From Meandrina meandrites (taxonomy: Eukaryota > Cnidaria > Anthozoa > Scleractinia > Meandrinidae), in contig OY855908.1 in NCBI GenBank assembly GCA_963693305.1, forward strand, positions 4,144,501 to 4,208,500: a stretch of 64,000 nucleotides of DNA. Reading direction: 5' to 3'. Positions 40,899 to 54,674 of this stretch are shown piece by piece; position 1 is the stretch's first letter; each line of letters begins with the position of its first letter. The notes beneath the pieces are model-generated. The model ran no database searches. It was not told the DNA's origin and saw nothing but the letters and a program-made list of their open reading frames with translations. Position numbers and translations under genes: made by a program.

Positions 40899-41284
40899 AG
40901 AATTCTAACTCATTTACCTTCAAATAATGATTTCTCATTATTTTTCTACAATATGAACTAAACTTCACGCTTTTGCAAAATCGCGCGCGCGGACTGAATT
41001 TTCATTTGAAACTTTCAGTTGTGAACTCACGCTCATCAGTTTATTCAGTAATTTTAACGTTTTAGTATTCGCGGGAATTGCATTATCCAATAATGTTTCT
41101 AAACTTCCTCCGAAACTTCGGAGAAACGAGAAAATGTCGCCATTCTGTAGACGACCTTCAGCCACTACACACTAATGGCTGATAGTGTTCAATAGCTCAG
41201 CCAATCAGATTGCAGCAATTGCATTAGTATACTAGTAGAATTCTACTAACAGTGAATAGTAGAATTCTGCACCCTTTCCCTTAA

Positions 41285-41663
41285 AGTGGCAGTCTCACGA
41301 ACATTTAGCCTACTTGAAAATCTTGTTGGTATTAGTTGCAAATCCACTAACACTTGCCTAACCTTACTAAAATGCTCTGAACTGGTCGCGAAAGCTGTTT
41401 ACAACTGGTGTGTTTGCGGACGGGTAGAAAAGAAGTGGTCTTAAATTTGAAAACGTCGGGCCGACGTTTTCAAGTTTGACAATGTTACTTGGAGGAAAAT
41501 CATTAAAATACACCATTGATTATGGTTTATGCGCATATTATAGAATCAATTTATCATATGCCTTTTTGGCGTTTAAAGGTTATCGTGCTAGTCTGTGAAT
41601 GCACCTTTATAATTCTAGTGTAGTTTACGGAACACTTAGCAGACCGCTGGTGATACTGCCCCT
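41285..41663. mobile_element. piggyBac-like MITE (379 bp, TTAA target) with internal hairpin
   Basis: TTAA flanks both ends (41281-41284, 41664-41667). The ends AGTGGCAGTCTCAC and GTGATACTGCCCCT are imperfect inverted repeats. A central hairpin GAAAACGTCGGGCCGACGTTTTC lies near 41450-41475. Compare the 380-bp element at 50460. Confidence 0.68.
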
Positions 41664-41667
41664 TTAA

Positions 41668-43311
41668 TGATTAGTTAAAAATCTTAATTATAACAGTTCC
41701 TACTTTGCTACATTGCATATGTTTTTAACTGTCACATGCGAGGCAATGGAAAAAATTGAAATAAACTGATGGTTGGTGAATTTTCATTGAACTACCCTAT
41801 CTGCTGCAATATACGAAAAATAAGGCTACTGTTTACAGACTACAGTTTTGCTAAGATACTTTTCAATTGCATAATTTTTGCTCTGGTTATTTATTACATT
41901 TATTCATATATTTATTTAAATCAATATTTATCCAAGGGCATCCAATTTAGCAGAGCTACAACCTCGGACAAAAATAGTTGGGAAGGTCAAAAATCAACGC
42001 CTTGATTTTGACTACATTTCGAAAGAACGCATCTATGGGTATATGCTATGTATTTATGGGGCCCCCTCCCCCCCACATCAATGTTGAAGTATTACTGAAC
42101 ACTATGATAGACAATATCGTGTGATGTAAGTCCCTCGGTAGACTTCAACTTTGAATAAGGGAGGGGGTTGAGAGAAATAAGAAACCTTCCCAACATTTTT
42201 GACGGAGGTTGTAGTTTAAATGAAGAATAGAATTTAGAATTTTGCGTATTACTTTCAAAGCAATACATGGGATAGAACTCGACTATATCTATAAACTTTT
42301 CAAGTCGTAAAACAGCGACTAAGAATAAGCTAAGATCTGATCAAGGCCGTATGTTCGCTATTCCACGCGGTAAGTAGTTATCAACTCTGGGAGCCAGAGC
42401 TTAGTTAAATGTCAGCCGCACCGAAGCTCTGGAACAGTTTGCCCAGGTGAATATAACGCATCCAATCTTTGTCAGTTTTTAAACGTCCTTTGCACTATAC
42501 AAACTTTGATAATCATCATTACTGTTAAAAAATCACTATTTAAACGTTGATTTTATAAACCAATTAGAATGAATGATTGACTTCATTTATGTGTCAAATC
42601 ATCTAGCGAATGGGAAACCCTACACTAACTGGCAGGCACCTAATTACAACTAATACAATGAAATATCCTGGCCTAATCCTAGTTATAAACGTTGTGTACG
42701 AGATTTCGACGAATAAAAAACCTGCAAGTCTCCCATTGAGCATTGTCACATCAATTTTAATTTTACCAAATAACGAGCAAAGGCTCCTGTTAATCCTGTG
42801 CAGAGCTTCTGGGCTTGGATGGTTTCAAAATTAAACAGGTTTCATATTTGGAGAGGAATATAGCAACCACTCAAAATTATTGAAGTTACTTCAGTCGGAG
42901 GAAAAAGTTCCGTTTTTGGTACGTAAATCTTCGTATAAGTACTAATAAAGTTTCCGTTTTTTTAATCCAATCAAAGAGTAGCATGAGCAGCCACAAGTGC
43001 TCCGTCAGTTGCTTAGCAACGAAAACCGCGGGCTCAGTTTGGTGTCTCGCCATCAACTGCTCGTTGTTCGCCAAACTGACTTGTTAGAATCCGCCAAATA
43101 GTTTCCTGTGGCATGGTCTGTTAAAAACTAATCACGTGGTCACTACCAAAAAAAATCATGGAAAATTTTAACCAGCCAATCAATGGAGTCAATCGATTTT
43201 CAAACGCCCACATAATGAAAGTCCTACTGGTTTGTCTCCAAATTTTGAAACTGTCCTCCACTGAATCCTCTTGAGTTCTTTAATTTACTCGGTGTGGAAG
43301 TACTAAAAAGG
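41668..43311. other. Intergenic, no gene supported
   Basis: A/T-rich sequence with short frames only. No recognisable repeat ends or exon-like run is seen. Confidence 0.4.
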
Positions 43312-43588
43312 TAAAGTCTGCATTTTGAGCCTAGGGGCCCATCAGGCCAGAGCTTATCCCGGTTTCCGAAGCATGAAGCGACTAGGAGTATTTTTACTCC
43401 CCATTGCAGGGTTACCTCGAGCAGTTATTTCGACGGTACCCATTTATACACCTGGGTGGAGAGAGAGGCACTATGAGAGTAAAGTGTCTTGTCCAAGAAC
43501 ACAACGCAGTGCCCCGGCCATGGCTCGAACCCAGACCATTCGATCCGGAGTCCAGCGCACTAACCATTAGGCCACCACGCCTCTCATG
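43312..43588 (-). mobile_element. tRNA-headed SINE, family 1
   Basis: On the minus strand it starts GGCGTGGTGGCCTAATGGTT with B-box GGGTTCGAGCCATGG, and the body matches the copies at 30700, 57372 and 61500. It lies just downstream of the first P450 gene and is followed by a poly-G run on the plus strand. Confidence 0.8.
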
Positions 43589-44094
43589 GAAGTACTGCTG
43601 GTGTTTTTTTAGTTTTTTTTTTGGGGGGGGGGGGGGGGGGGTGTGGGGGGAAGGGGGCGGTATTAAGAATTTTATAATGATCATTTTAGGATAGTACATT
43701 TTAGGCTTGTGTTATTTTATATCACAAGAAGCCCGCTATCTAAGTTAAACAAAATCAATACATTAGTGATGCATTACATTACTAAGCTTGGTTTTAACAT
43801 CCAGCAACGGATGAACAAGGTACAATGTGAAACGCACACTAACCCTCACAACTCGCTAAGGTTTTAATTTCATCAAGACTGACACGAAAGGAGGCGCACG
43901 TGCAAAAACACGCAAGCAGCCAAATTCGTAAACAGCTGAACAGCAAACTTGGAAACTTGGTCATTGATTCGACAAGCACTGCAAAGACCAAATTAAAGAT
44001 GGAAAATTTCATTAAAACTTTTAACGAGAGGCAAAGGTTAACGTCCGTTCTACTCATTGAAACTGCCTGCTTTTCCTCTAACTTCTCTAAATAT

Positions 44095-47000
44095 TCATCT
44101 CTCAGTCACAGTGACCCAGATCTCCTCCGCCGGTGACGTCACCAGACGATGGACAGGTTTCACGTCCTGTCCTTCCACGAGTTGAAACTTGAATCGTTTA
44201 ATTAGAACGGACAGGAACACCAGTCCCTCGGCGATCGAGAATCGCCATCCGGGACATTTCCGCTTCCCTGCAAAGCCAAATGGCTGGTAAGCAAGACTTG
44301 GAAGCTGTTTGATGTTCTCAGGGCTGAAGCGATCCGGATCAAACCTGAAACAGGGAATTTGAGTTAGTTATAAAGCATTGGCAAAATAGGCTATGAAAAA
44401 GTGTGTAACCTTTAACCCTACCATGGGGTATTTACGCAAAACAGTAACCCTGCCCCCTAACTCTAGCTCGAGACAGTTGCGCAATTTTTTTAAGCAAAGC
44501 TCGACTGGTATTTTCGCTTTGGTTCCTTACAAGTTTCTTTTTTCTCCACACTTGCCTATGCTGAAGTTTTCGAGGTTACTGCCCAGTCCCCGCCAAAAAT
44601 TAAATGGTCCATCCATTACAGCAATCAAGTTCAATGGAAATTTCTTTTAATGCAAAAATGATTGGCACGATTACGTTTTCCCTGAGAGTTTCACGAGTCA
44701 CGCATCTATACTGGCTGTTACCCCACATAATTGTGATGTTACTTTTATTTTACAAGGGAAGTAGTGAAATTCATTGAGCTGAATGAGTAGGTTTCAATTG
44801 GTTTTAGAAAGGCAGAAGGAGCGTATCACATGACAGTACGACTGCCACTCACAGAAGACTCTCACCAGGACTGCAAATCAATACAATAATGCATGATACT
44901 TTTACCTCTTGGGTTCTGGCCACAAATTAGGGTCCTGAAGAACAACTCCAAATGGCATAAGGATTGGAGTCTAAAACAAAGAAAAAATCCTGCGCTCAAA
45001 ACTACACAATCTTGAATAATCAAAATTTAGATTCTTTTAATATCAATACGAAGTTACATGGAGGCAGCATGGTCTAGTGGTTTAGGGCGCTGGTCGCTGT
45101 TGCCCTGCCACTAGCAGGATTTGTTCTCGGTCGTCCCGAGTTCAAATCCTCGGCCACGCTTGGTATATAGCCAGCTGGTCTGCCTCCTGCCAGTTGGGAT
45201 TTTTAACCATGTTATGTTCATTTAAAATATTTGTTTCCTCTGTTTCAGTGGCATGCCTGTAAACTAGTTATCTTGAAGAGATATGAAGCTGATTACACAG
45301 CCAGTAATGAGAATTGCAAAAATCATCAACTGGTACAAGTGTGAACGTCTTGATGTAAGGCCAAATTCTCAGAAGTAAAATTAAAAGTCTTGCACCAGAA
45401 CAATTCAATTGACCATTAAGGAGAATAAATAAACAGTTGGAGATTGAGACTGAAAGAAATATTTCTCACAGACAAGTACCTCTTTGCCCAGGAAATGTTA
45501 CCTGTAAGGCCCCACAAATGAAGGCACTGTTTCCCTAAAATTGATTACTCGGCAGGCAAACATTTCTACCTTCTGCAGAAAACTCTCCCTATTCTTAATC
45601 AGTGATCTACAAAACAATGGGCAGTTTGTATAGTTTACTTGAATAGAACAATGCACATGAACATACCTCTTTAGGAATTACAAATTCATCAACCTGGAGG
45701 TCATACTCATGGACTCGTGCGCCCCACGGAGCCAACACTGAAGCGCGCATGGTCTCATCTAACACTTGACGGGTGTATCTAAAAGGAAATAACACACACT
45801 GAGATCACCCTTTGAATAACATTAACAATCTCTTCACTCCTGCGTGTCATTCCAGGATGGAGGGATGGGCAGAAGCGAATTGCGAAAGTGCTTGCTTCCC
45901 AACAAATGTGGCCCGGGTTTGAATCTAAGACCATGCATCATCTATGGGTTGAGTTTGTTGTTGGTTCTTGTCCTTGCTCTAAGGGTTTTTTCTAGGTTCT
46001 TCAGTTTTCCTCTCTCCACAAAAACAGCGTTTTTAAACTTCCAATTCAATCAGGAATTCAAGGATCACAGGATTGTCAGTTGAAAGACTTTAACCCTAGT
46101 TAATTTATTTAATTTATTGTGTGTAATGAGACAGTTCAACAGTCAATGCTAGTATATCCCATTTATCTCCATCACTCCTGGGTGTGCCAAGGTTTAAAAT
46201 TGAACTTTTAAAAGGTGAACCAAATATTTACTTGCACAATACTGATTATATAAACAACTGTTATGATCACATGAAAGAACTTTTAAAAAGGCAACTAATC
46301 TCCCAGAAGCAAAATTAATTCTCAAAGGCCAATTTCTAGCAAGCTTGACAACATCGATCATAGGATTATTTTTTTACTGCAGGTTACTTGTTAATAAAAA
46401 ATATTTCTTTCCAAAAAAAGAAAGAGGGTTGACTCACTTAAGTTGGGAGGCGATTTGTGGTTTGATGTCTTCATCCCCCAGGACTTCGTCCAGTTCTGCA
46501 AAAACTTTCTCCTGAATCTCGGGATGTTTTGTCAGATAGTACAAACACCATGTCATCACTGAAAAAAAAAATTACTGTAATGACGCTCAGTTCTTTCAGG
46601 TTTAGTGGCCTTTTCCTATCACTGCTAAAATGTCGATCCAGTTAGGAAAATGTTGTTCATGTTTAAAATTATCTTAACATATGGATGTTAAGAGATAGCT
46701 AAAGAAAGAGAAATCTAGTTGAAACGATTTATGTTAGAGTGGTTTTACTTAACCTGTGAAATAGTAACTAAACTTTTAGTATATTACACACTAAATTCCA
46801 TTGCTTTCTTTTGTATAGTTTTCACTATTTCACACTAATTGTTACAGTGAAACGAACTTTACCGGGGCCACCCAAAGTTTTTTAGCCAGTCACAAGACAA
46901 GTTCAGAACAAAAGAATTGGACTTCCTTCGTCAGCAGACCAATCACAGTAAGGTTCAAATTTAACTGCTGTTCACGAACTCCAATTCTTTTGAACTGAGC

Positions 47001-50000
47001 TTGTCTTGTGATTGGCTAAAAAGCGTTGGGTGGCCCCGGTTGAGTTTGTTTCACTGTAAATGTTGTTTCATGAGTTAAATAAAATCAGAATGGAGTTATA
47101 TATTGCCTTTGAAATGATGATCTACATGTTTGGATCAGTTTGGTGCAGCTTGTTGCAAATGTAATTTCAGTCGTCATGCCTTATCTCAGCATGAATACCA
47201 AGTCAAGTAAGATTTCAGGTGCATATCAATTTTGTTACTTTCGGGGATCCCTACTTTCGAGGGGTAGTTACTTTAATAACTTTACAGCAACAATTATTTA
47301 ATTTACTGTTCAGGTGAATAACTTAGCACACTATGTATGTTTAGGTGGAAAGCTTAAGTTCGACCTCATCAGTGGAATATAATGTTGTGACCTCCACCTC
47401 ATGCAATTATTTACTCACTGTTTCCTGTTGTATGGAACCCTCCGACGAGGAAGCTTATAACCTGAGCACAAGTCTACACAAAGATAACAAAAACAATAAA
47501 TTATAATGAATTGCCAATACTGGGCCAGTTATCCATGTGTTGACTTAATGGTTGGCTAACAACTGAATTGACCCCCCAGAAATATATAATTACTGTTTTT
47601 ATTAATGCATTGAACCCTTTTATGTTCTCGACATCCTTATCTTCTATAATTTTTTTCAATTTCCCACTGATAAAGAGCAAATCAAGGCACTGTTTTCAGT
47701 CAGTCGGTTGCCCTACCGCACTCTCCACAAGACAAGTTACTCCTGAAACAATGCAACTGTGCTCTAAACATGACAAAATATCCCAGGGGTACTTGAGATT
47801 TAAAGTAACAGGGATGATCAAGGAATTTTTTGGGGTTTGAAATTTTGATTCTGGGAATTTTTCGGGTGGGAAAATTTGGCAAGTACTTTCTGGGGTGGTT
47901 TGATTTGAGTAGGGATTTTTGGGGGTATTATAAAGATTCTAAACATTTATGGCAGTGCCTTGGTTGCATTGTTCTGTGAAGCACAAATTAACAAAGAAAG
48001 TGTTCATGGGTATCTCTAGTGTTTTTTGGGTCTTGATTTTTGCCCCCATTCAATCATCCCCGTCACTTGAAATCCTGAGTACCCCACCCCCCCACCCACC
48101 CCCACCTGGGCAAAATATCTCGAATTATCTGCCACTCACAGAATAGGGATGGAGACTTCAGTGTATAAGGTTATTTTTAAATGTTAGGGAATTACTACAA
48201 CAACAGTGCAATCAAACCTCCTCTTCGTCCATGAAATCACAATCTAACATGGAATCAATGAAGAGCTTTTCAGCTTTATCGTCGTCCTGTCGTCTCCGCT
48301 TGATTATTTCTTTGACAAGGTTATGAAAGTCTGTTCTTGCTGATGAGGCAAGTTAACAATCTCTCTTTAAATTGCAGCAAGATTGCGGTTTTGCATGTGG
48401 TGTTAAAAATGTCAAATTGAAAAGATGGTCATAAAAACATTTGAGGAAATTTTTATCACCTAGTGTTTGGATCATCCTTAAAATCTCGTAGATCTCAACA
48501 GCTGTCTACAATGCTGTATCTTTCAGAGGGAGGAGTTGGGATTTTCCATTTGCGGATTTGGCCATTTCTTAGACCAGTTTTTGCACTGAAAAACTGTCGT
48601 GATTATTCGGTTTTGGTGTCTTAAGCGGGTTGCAGTTTTTCCGCTTTTTAGCATTTTGGTGTTTGGTTTTTGGCGTTCTCATTTGGTTTCCAGTTTCAAG
48701 TTTCTCTTTATGACCTCAATATTATGTGCCCAACCACATACAAAGACGCTGCTGCCAAGGGGCTTCTTAAACAGTCTCATATACAGATATCATTTGAAAT
48801 GTGTGGCCCGTATGCTCCACTAGTCATAGATCAGTTTGATTACAATTTTGGAAATTTGGGTGTGAAAAGGTTTGGTTTTGATGGTTTTGGATGCTGTTTT
48901 CGGGGTTTGATCAACATTTATTGTGGTTTTCTATTTTTGAATGATTTTTGACTGTGGTTTTGCAGTTTCTAAAAGGTCCCAATGCCCCCGGCCCCTCCTT
49001 TAGCCACAAGATTAATGCTCATGTTTTATGGAGCATTGTAAACAAACTGATTAGAGCTGCTGAAGTGTAATGACGTCCAGTTTGTCTCATTCGTGTTTTA
49101 ATTGCTGATCCAAGTAAAAAGCATAGTTACCTTTTTGAAATTTTTTTTCTCTTTCACTATCTTTATCAGGTGGAGGAGCAGTAAGTCTGGCTTCCATCTC
49201 TTCCCAACACTGAGAAAAAAATCAGATTTAACAAAATTAACTCATGCAACCCAATGAATAGAATAATTTCAAGGAAACCTGCAAACACTTCCCTGGCCAC
49301 TGAGATATTCAGTAAATTGAGCAGTTTAAAAACTGTTGTCAAGAGTTTACAGAAACTTGGTTTCTTTCAAAATATTGATCATTTGTGAAAACAAATAATT
49401 TCTTTGTGTTTAAATTCTTTAAATTTCACTGAAAGCAATACTTCTGCACAATGCTGAGCTGAGTGTGGATAAATCACTTTTAAAATACTTTAAAAAATTC
49501 TCATTCAGTAAGGTTGTCAGTATTGAATAACTGCCTCCGAGTCAGTATTTTACATGTACATAGTCGAGTCAACTCCTGCCTTGCAAAATGATACTCCAGT
49601 TACATGGGCAAGAATTGAAGCCCTGAAGTACTAAAAATAACTCACATTCTGATCTCATGGACTTCCTCTAACACAGACACCAAATTGTGGTCCTGAAGGT
49701 GTCTTATATACTAGAGGTTAACTGTAACTTAATCTTTTCTGTATTTTCCAATACAATATTAAAATTGTTACATTACAATGTTATATCAATAATTTGATGC
49801 ATTATCCAATTTCTAATTTTGTTTTTTAAAAACAAATGCTGTCAATAGGGTTCAGACCCACTAAATTCATGAAAAAATATAGTAGCTCTGAATTAATGCT
49901 ATAGAAAGAACTTTTTATTTGCAGAAATGTTTCTTTTGTTGATTAAACAAATTAAATATAATCAAAAACAAAAACTTTCACTAAGTAGTTTTTACGTTAT

Positions 50001-53000
50001 TAGCCTGTAAGGTCAAATCATTGACCTCTTTTTGATGTTGCCATGGCAATGTATTTTGATGTCACAATGGCCTAAATTTGTTCATTGGTAAAACCTATAC
50101 AAATGTGTACTAAAAGTTATTCTTCACCGTTATCGGTGTAGCTGCAATAGAATGTGTAAGATGGGAATGTCTAAACCATTGCAAGACACCTTAATTTAAG
50201 CCAATACATTGGAAATCTTACCACATCATACATCACAGTTAATTTGTCAATTTCTTTCTCGTCCATAAAGATGCGCCCCATTCCTGCAACTGATATGGCT
50301 TTAACAGCCATGGCTATCATGCGTTTTGCTAGAGGAATATGTTCTTCAGAACCACACTTGGCAAGCTTGTCCGCTGTTTCTTTGGCAATCTGTTTTTATT
50401 ATTATACATTTAAGAACAATTCTATTATTAGTTTATTAAAAGCTATTACTGCCACTTAAAAGGACACTGTCACAGACATTTTTTGGCTTTTTTACTAAAA
50501 CGGCACCAAAATTACAAGTACTTTCAACAATGCAGGAAATGCTAGTGCTCCTAGAACGTAAAGAGAAGGATATCAAGAAAATTGTTTAAAGATGAGTGTG
50601 ACCGTAAAATTTCATCAATTTCCCAAACCACAAGGACAGAACTTGAAAAAGTCAGGCTGACTTTTTCAAGTTGAGATCAAAAGCTCCCGATGGTATCACA
50701 GTGATATCACTCTATATTTAGCTTCAGTACACTGGTATAGTAATTTTAAGAAAACTTCACCACTGTTAATAGGTTTCCAATGGTGTAACCATGTTTTTGG
50801 GCTGTTGAATTTTTGAAGTTATGCTTGTGACAGTGTCCCTTAAATACCCTCAACATGGTATACTTGTGAACATGTGACGGGATGTTCTTTTTGGGTTTTT
50901 CTATATTTCATGTCGGTAGGAGCCCGTGTCAGACATCATTTCACATTCATGAACAATCATGAAAAAATGAAATTGAACTGGTGATAAATAAATTTTACGC
51001 CAAATGTGGTCAAAGTTAACTATTGTGGCTAGTTAATGTATTTTGGGCGTTAAACATGAAACAATGCTGGCTAGCGGTTTCCCACATGGTGGGCAAGTGG
51101 GGTGGATGGGGGGTTGTACAGATGGCCTTTGTGGTTTTACAGCTCACATTTTGAGGTTAAGCCATTTCATGTGCATTCTTGCTGCTTGACTGTCCTCCTC
51201 ACCCCCCAAAAATCAACAATGATTCTAAATTTCCATTTGAACAGAAAAATGTCCCACACTGAAGCTTCTAGCTTTAAACACAACCACAGTCATATAAATA
51301 AAGGTACCACAAACACTCACAGATAAACCACACTCTGACTTGTGGATCCAAACGTTTTTGCAGGTAAGGTGAACCCTCAATTTTGAATGACAACTTTTGG
51401 TAAAAAGGTGCGGCTTATCTGCAAGTGTCTACAGTCATTTATTTTATTTAGCAGTAAAACCATATGTGACTGTTATTCACCACAACAAAGTGTTCATAGT
51501 AGTCTTGCACAGCTTCATGACTGAAACTTCTATCCATCAGCTGACGTCTCTTTCTCCCCTCAGAGCCATTGATGTACTGGATACTCTTCCTACCAATGAG
51601 AGGCTCAAATAGTTTGAACAGATCCGCTGAAACATAATTGACCAGAAATGAGTGCATGAACAGGCAAGTGAGTGGTGCCCATATAAGATGGGGATGATAA
51701 TCCAGCCGCCAGTGAAGAGCTTAAATCGGGCTGGCAAAATTACCTACAGGGACATCTGGTTTTATTTAAAGTGTCTATACAGCCTAAAAGATTTTTGTGT
51801 TTTTAGTATCTCTATGATGCGTCAATCGGTGTTCAAAAAGAAATTTTTGGATTCCGCCACTTCAATGCCACAAAATCGAGCTTTAAAGTTCCCGCTTCGG
51901 CCACGCCCAAGAACTTGACCACGTAATCAAAGATTGGTGATGAGTGACATCATTTCAGGAACATCTCAAAGCTTTTGCATTTGTTTATTTGCTTGATGAC
52001 CATTGTACTCTGTAATTGGGTTTGTTTCACTAAGAATTTATCACGTTTAGATGATTGGGCAGCATGGAATACTCAATACTGGCGGACGACCTCGCGTTTC
52101 CTGACATGACATATACAGCCCATTCAAAATCCCAGACTCTTTTTTTTGTGTTGGCTCACAGTCAAATTTAGTAGACTTAATTCAGCAATGACACAGTCCC
52201 TTTTAGTCTAGCAATTCACTCTTAGTTCTTCACTTACGAGGTCTATCAAACAGCGGTTGTACTTCTTTCCAATATTCTGGTGATGCCAAACTGACAACAT
52301 ATTGTTTGCCCCACCAGAATCCTACTATGGCACCATACTTCTCATGAAGTAACATCAAGTACTCATGGAGACTTCCAGCTTTACCCATATCACCCAGATT
52401 TCCCATCCTGAAATACAATCCCTTATTATTTAAGTTGAACTCACATTTCTCATAAAAAATAAAGCAGTATTTCTCAAGAACAGTGCATAACTTCAATGAC
52501 AATCATTAAGAAGTTCTAATATTTCAATATAATGATGAGCTTCATCAAATCATCAAGAGCCTTTTTAATACTTTGTTACATGTAGCTCACACGGCTGTAT
52601 CTTCTCAGGTTTTTACCTGAGACTGGCCCTCTCATATCTGCGACACTGCTTCACTGTTAGATTGCGTTCATTAATTAAATTACATATGTGGAAGGCATAG
52701 TGGCTTGACGGTTAATGCATTCGTCCAAAAACTAATTAAATCAGTATTCCTATTGATTGCTCTGGGGTAAAATGGATAAAATGGGTACTAGTGGTAGTAG
52801 GCATCTGTCGGACAAGGTCCATGTTCAGTGCACTGTAGGTTGGGTGCAGTGTTTGCTGTGGCTAAACAGTCCAATTTGAGATTTGCTATACGGCTGCAGT
52901 TCTGGCAGATGAACTGTTCCTTGTGAAGTGTTTCAGGGTACTACTGATGGGTATTACAGCTGATTGTAATTATTGGAGGAAGGAATATCCTGCATTTGAC

Positions 53001-54487
53001 TAGCTTCACCCAAAAGGGGAGTAGCATTTTAATTATACTCCAGGGAAATAGAAGCACACGAACGACATTCAATCGAGCCCAGGAAAGGGGAGGGGAGTTC
53101 TCCCTGAAAAAATTGAATGAGGGTTGGGACTGGCCATGGCCCCTTGATCTGATTAAATGGACTGGGAGTGACTTAATTAATTAATTAATTAATTAATTGA
53201 TTAACCTTAATTATTTATCACTTACTCTGGATCTGACGGTTCTTCTCCTGGGATAGATGGGCCTTTTGATGTCCCCCTCTAGAAAAGGTTAGAACAACCT
53301 GATTAGATCTGAATTGAAATGATCAGCTGCAAGATCTGTGAGGAAAATCAACTTGTACACTAAGCAGTTCCCAGATCGAGTGATAAGTAGGAAGGAAGGG
53401 CATGATCTCAGGTCAGACAAGAAGCTATACTAGAGCTCTCCTGAAAACTTGTTATAATTAATATCAGTCTTTATTGAACCATGGGACACATAATTTAGAG
53501 GTGCCACATCACGGATGGTGCAGGCTTACCCAATTAATCTGAATCTTGCTCAGACATAACCATTCTTGTTTATCTTCAGTCAATTATTTAAAATTCTTTG
53601 TTGTTTTTCTTCCTGTGAAAACTATTATTCTGAGGCGAAGTCCTTGATTTTGAAACTAAGTAATTTTGTGAATCAAAGGGCGAATTGGAAGAGTGACTAA
53701 TAAGATATCATGGTCAACACAATTTCTTAAAAATTGTTGCTTAAAGTATTAATTAAATAAAGTTGAAGAATGAAACATGATAGTTTGAATAATCAGGGTT
53801 ATAAACAACGCTTATGAGGTCAGCAAGATTGGTAATTTTATTCATACCAAAAGTAAAATCCCTCCATTTTAAACCCATTTTATTTTAATTTCATCGGACA
53901 GATCATCCTCCCATACAGTAAAGTATGGGACATGTGAGGGCAAGATTTCCGCACAGCCCCATACATTAATTATGCATACAATTTTCTGACTGACTCGTTC
54001 TTTTCATGATTGCTGTTTATGTATAGTGATAGTATGAAATAGCTGCATAATTAATGTATGGGGCTGTGCGGAAATCTTACCCATGTGAGTTAGGATTGAC
54101 CCTCCCTTCCCCTTCAGGTTGTGCATCGACACGTCACGAGACATCCGCTATGGGCTGCACCCTGCCAGGGAGATTTCACAAAATTCATATTATTCAATGT
54201 GGCGCGAGTGATAAACACAAAGCTCGCCAGAAAATAATTCGACAAGTTGAAATGAGGAATTTAACTGAAGAAGGTAGTCGTTTCCAGGTATTTAAGGAAA
54301 TCAGCGGAAACATTCCAAGATTGAAGGTCTAATTTAGTAAAGTAAATTTTTACGTACGCGACCTCATGGTGCACTCTGTAGACAAACTTACCCAGTCAAA
54401 CATGAACAACAGCACAACTATCAACCCAAACACCATCACCACTGCAAAAACACCGAGATCATTGACAGACAGATGAGAGGGAAACAT
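44095..54487 (-). CDS. CYP20A1: CYP20A1-like cytochrome P450, complete (12 exons, 478 aa)
   Basis: Exons: 54392-54487, 53226-53278, 52238-52407, 51481-51626, 50222-50389, 49131-49209, 48218-48339, 47419-47473, 46438-46558, 45667-45778, 44906-44970 and 44095-44344. They total 1437 bp with GT-AG junctions and continuous phase. The protein has an N-terminal anchor (about 10-31, VFAVVMVFGLIVVLLFMF), then GSLHEYLMLLHEKYGAIVGF, an I-helix GGFHTTG (289-295), K-helix ETMR (345-348), FDPDRF and a haem loop FGFAGKRKCPG with Cys426. The layout and LVTSPAEEIWVTV end match CYP20A1 of vertebrates (about 462 aa). CYP20A1 is an endoplasmic-reticulum orphan P450. The ATG at 54487 is the first Met before the anchor; the open frame upstream has no ATG. 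Confidence 0.92.
45059..45265 (+). mobile_element. tRNA-headed SINE, family 3, in a P450 intron
   Basis: The head GGCAGCATGGTCTAGTGGTT (A-box TGGTCTAGTGG) and B-box GAGTTCAAATCCTCG are about 65 bp apart, followed by a non-tRNA body (TGGTCTGCCTCCTGCCAGTT). It is a SINE rather than a tRNA gene because the intervening part does not fold into an anticodon arm. Confidence 0.65.
45850..46080 (+). mobile_element. SINE-like repeat, family 4, in a P450 intron
   Basis: CGGGTTTGAATCTAAGACC resembles a tRNA B-box and is followed by a conserved-looking body (GGGTTGAGTTTGTTGTTGGT, CTTGCTCTAAGGGTTTTTTC, TTTTCCTCTCTCCACAAAAA). The head is degraded. This pattern matches a SINE body I associate with anthozoan genomes. 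Confidence 0.55.
46845..47056. mobile_element. Tc1/mariner-like MITE (212 bp, TA target)
   Basis: The inverted repeats are about 75 bp, CAGTGAAACGAACTTTACCG ... to CAGTGAAACAAACTCAACCG on the other strand, with CCGGGGCCACCCAA shared, flanked by TA. It is in an intron of the first P450 gene. Confidence 0.8.
50460..50839. mobile_element. piggyBac-like MITE (380 bp, TTAA target) with internal hairpin
   Basis: AAGGACACTGTCACAGAC and GTGACAGTGTCCC are inverted ends flanked by TTAA. A perfect central hairpin TTGAAAAAGTCAG/CTGACTTTTTCAA sits near 50646-50673. It is in an intron of the first P450 gene. Confidence 0.72.
53168..53200. repeat. (TTAA)n microsatellite
   Basis: ACTTAATTAATTAATTAATT continues for about 30 bp, next to the donor end of exon 2 of the first P450 gene (53226). 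Confidence 0.9.
53934..54086. repeat. Inverted repeat of about 150 bp, MITE-like
   Basis: GCAAGATTTCCGCACAGCCC then CATACATTAATTATGCAT (left arm) pairs with GCATAATTAATGTATGGGGC and TGCGGAAATCTTACCCATG (right arm). It is in intron 1 of the first P450 gene. Confidence 0.75.
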
Positions 54488-54674
54488 CTTTTCTGCTTTT
54501 TGATGATCAACAAAGCTCCCAATAGGTTCACCTTCTCGAAAAAGTCGAACAGCAAGGGCTTTTCCTCTAGATCCCAGGCTTTTCGAGCGCTCGATTGTCG
54601 ATTCGCGTGGAGTCGACCGCGGAATCTGGGAATGCGGAGGAATGCGTAAGTCCGATGGTGGCCGGGAGCCTTGA

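Noticed and set aside
43404..43694. 96-codon plus-strand frame with a poly-Gly end
   Set aside because: It runs through a SINE and a poly-G tract.
45059..45165. tRNA gene on the plus strand
   Set aside because: Only promoter boxes are tRNA-like; no cloverleaf can be drawn and a SINE body follows.
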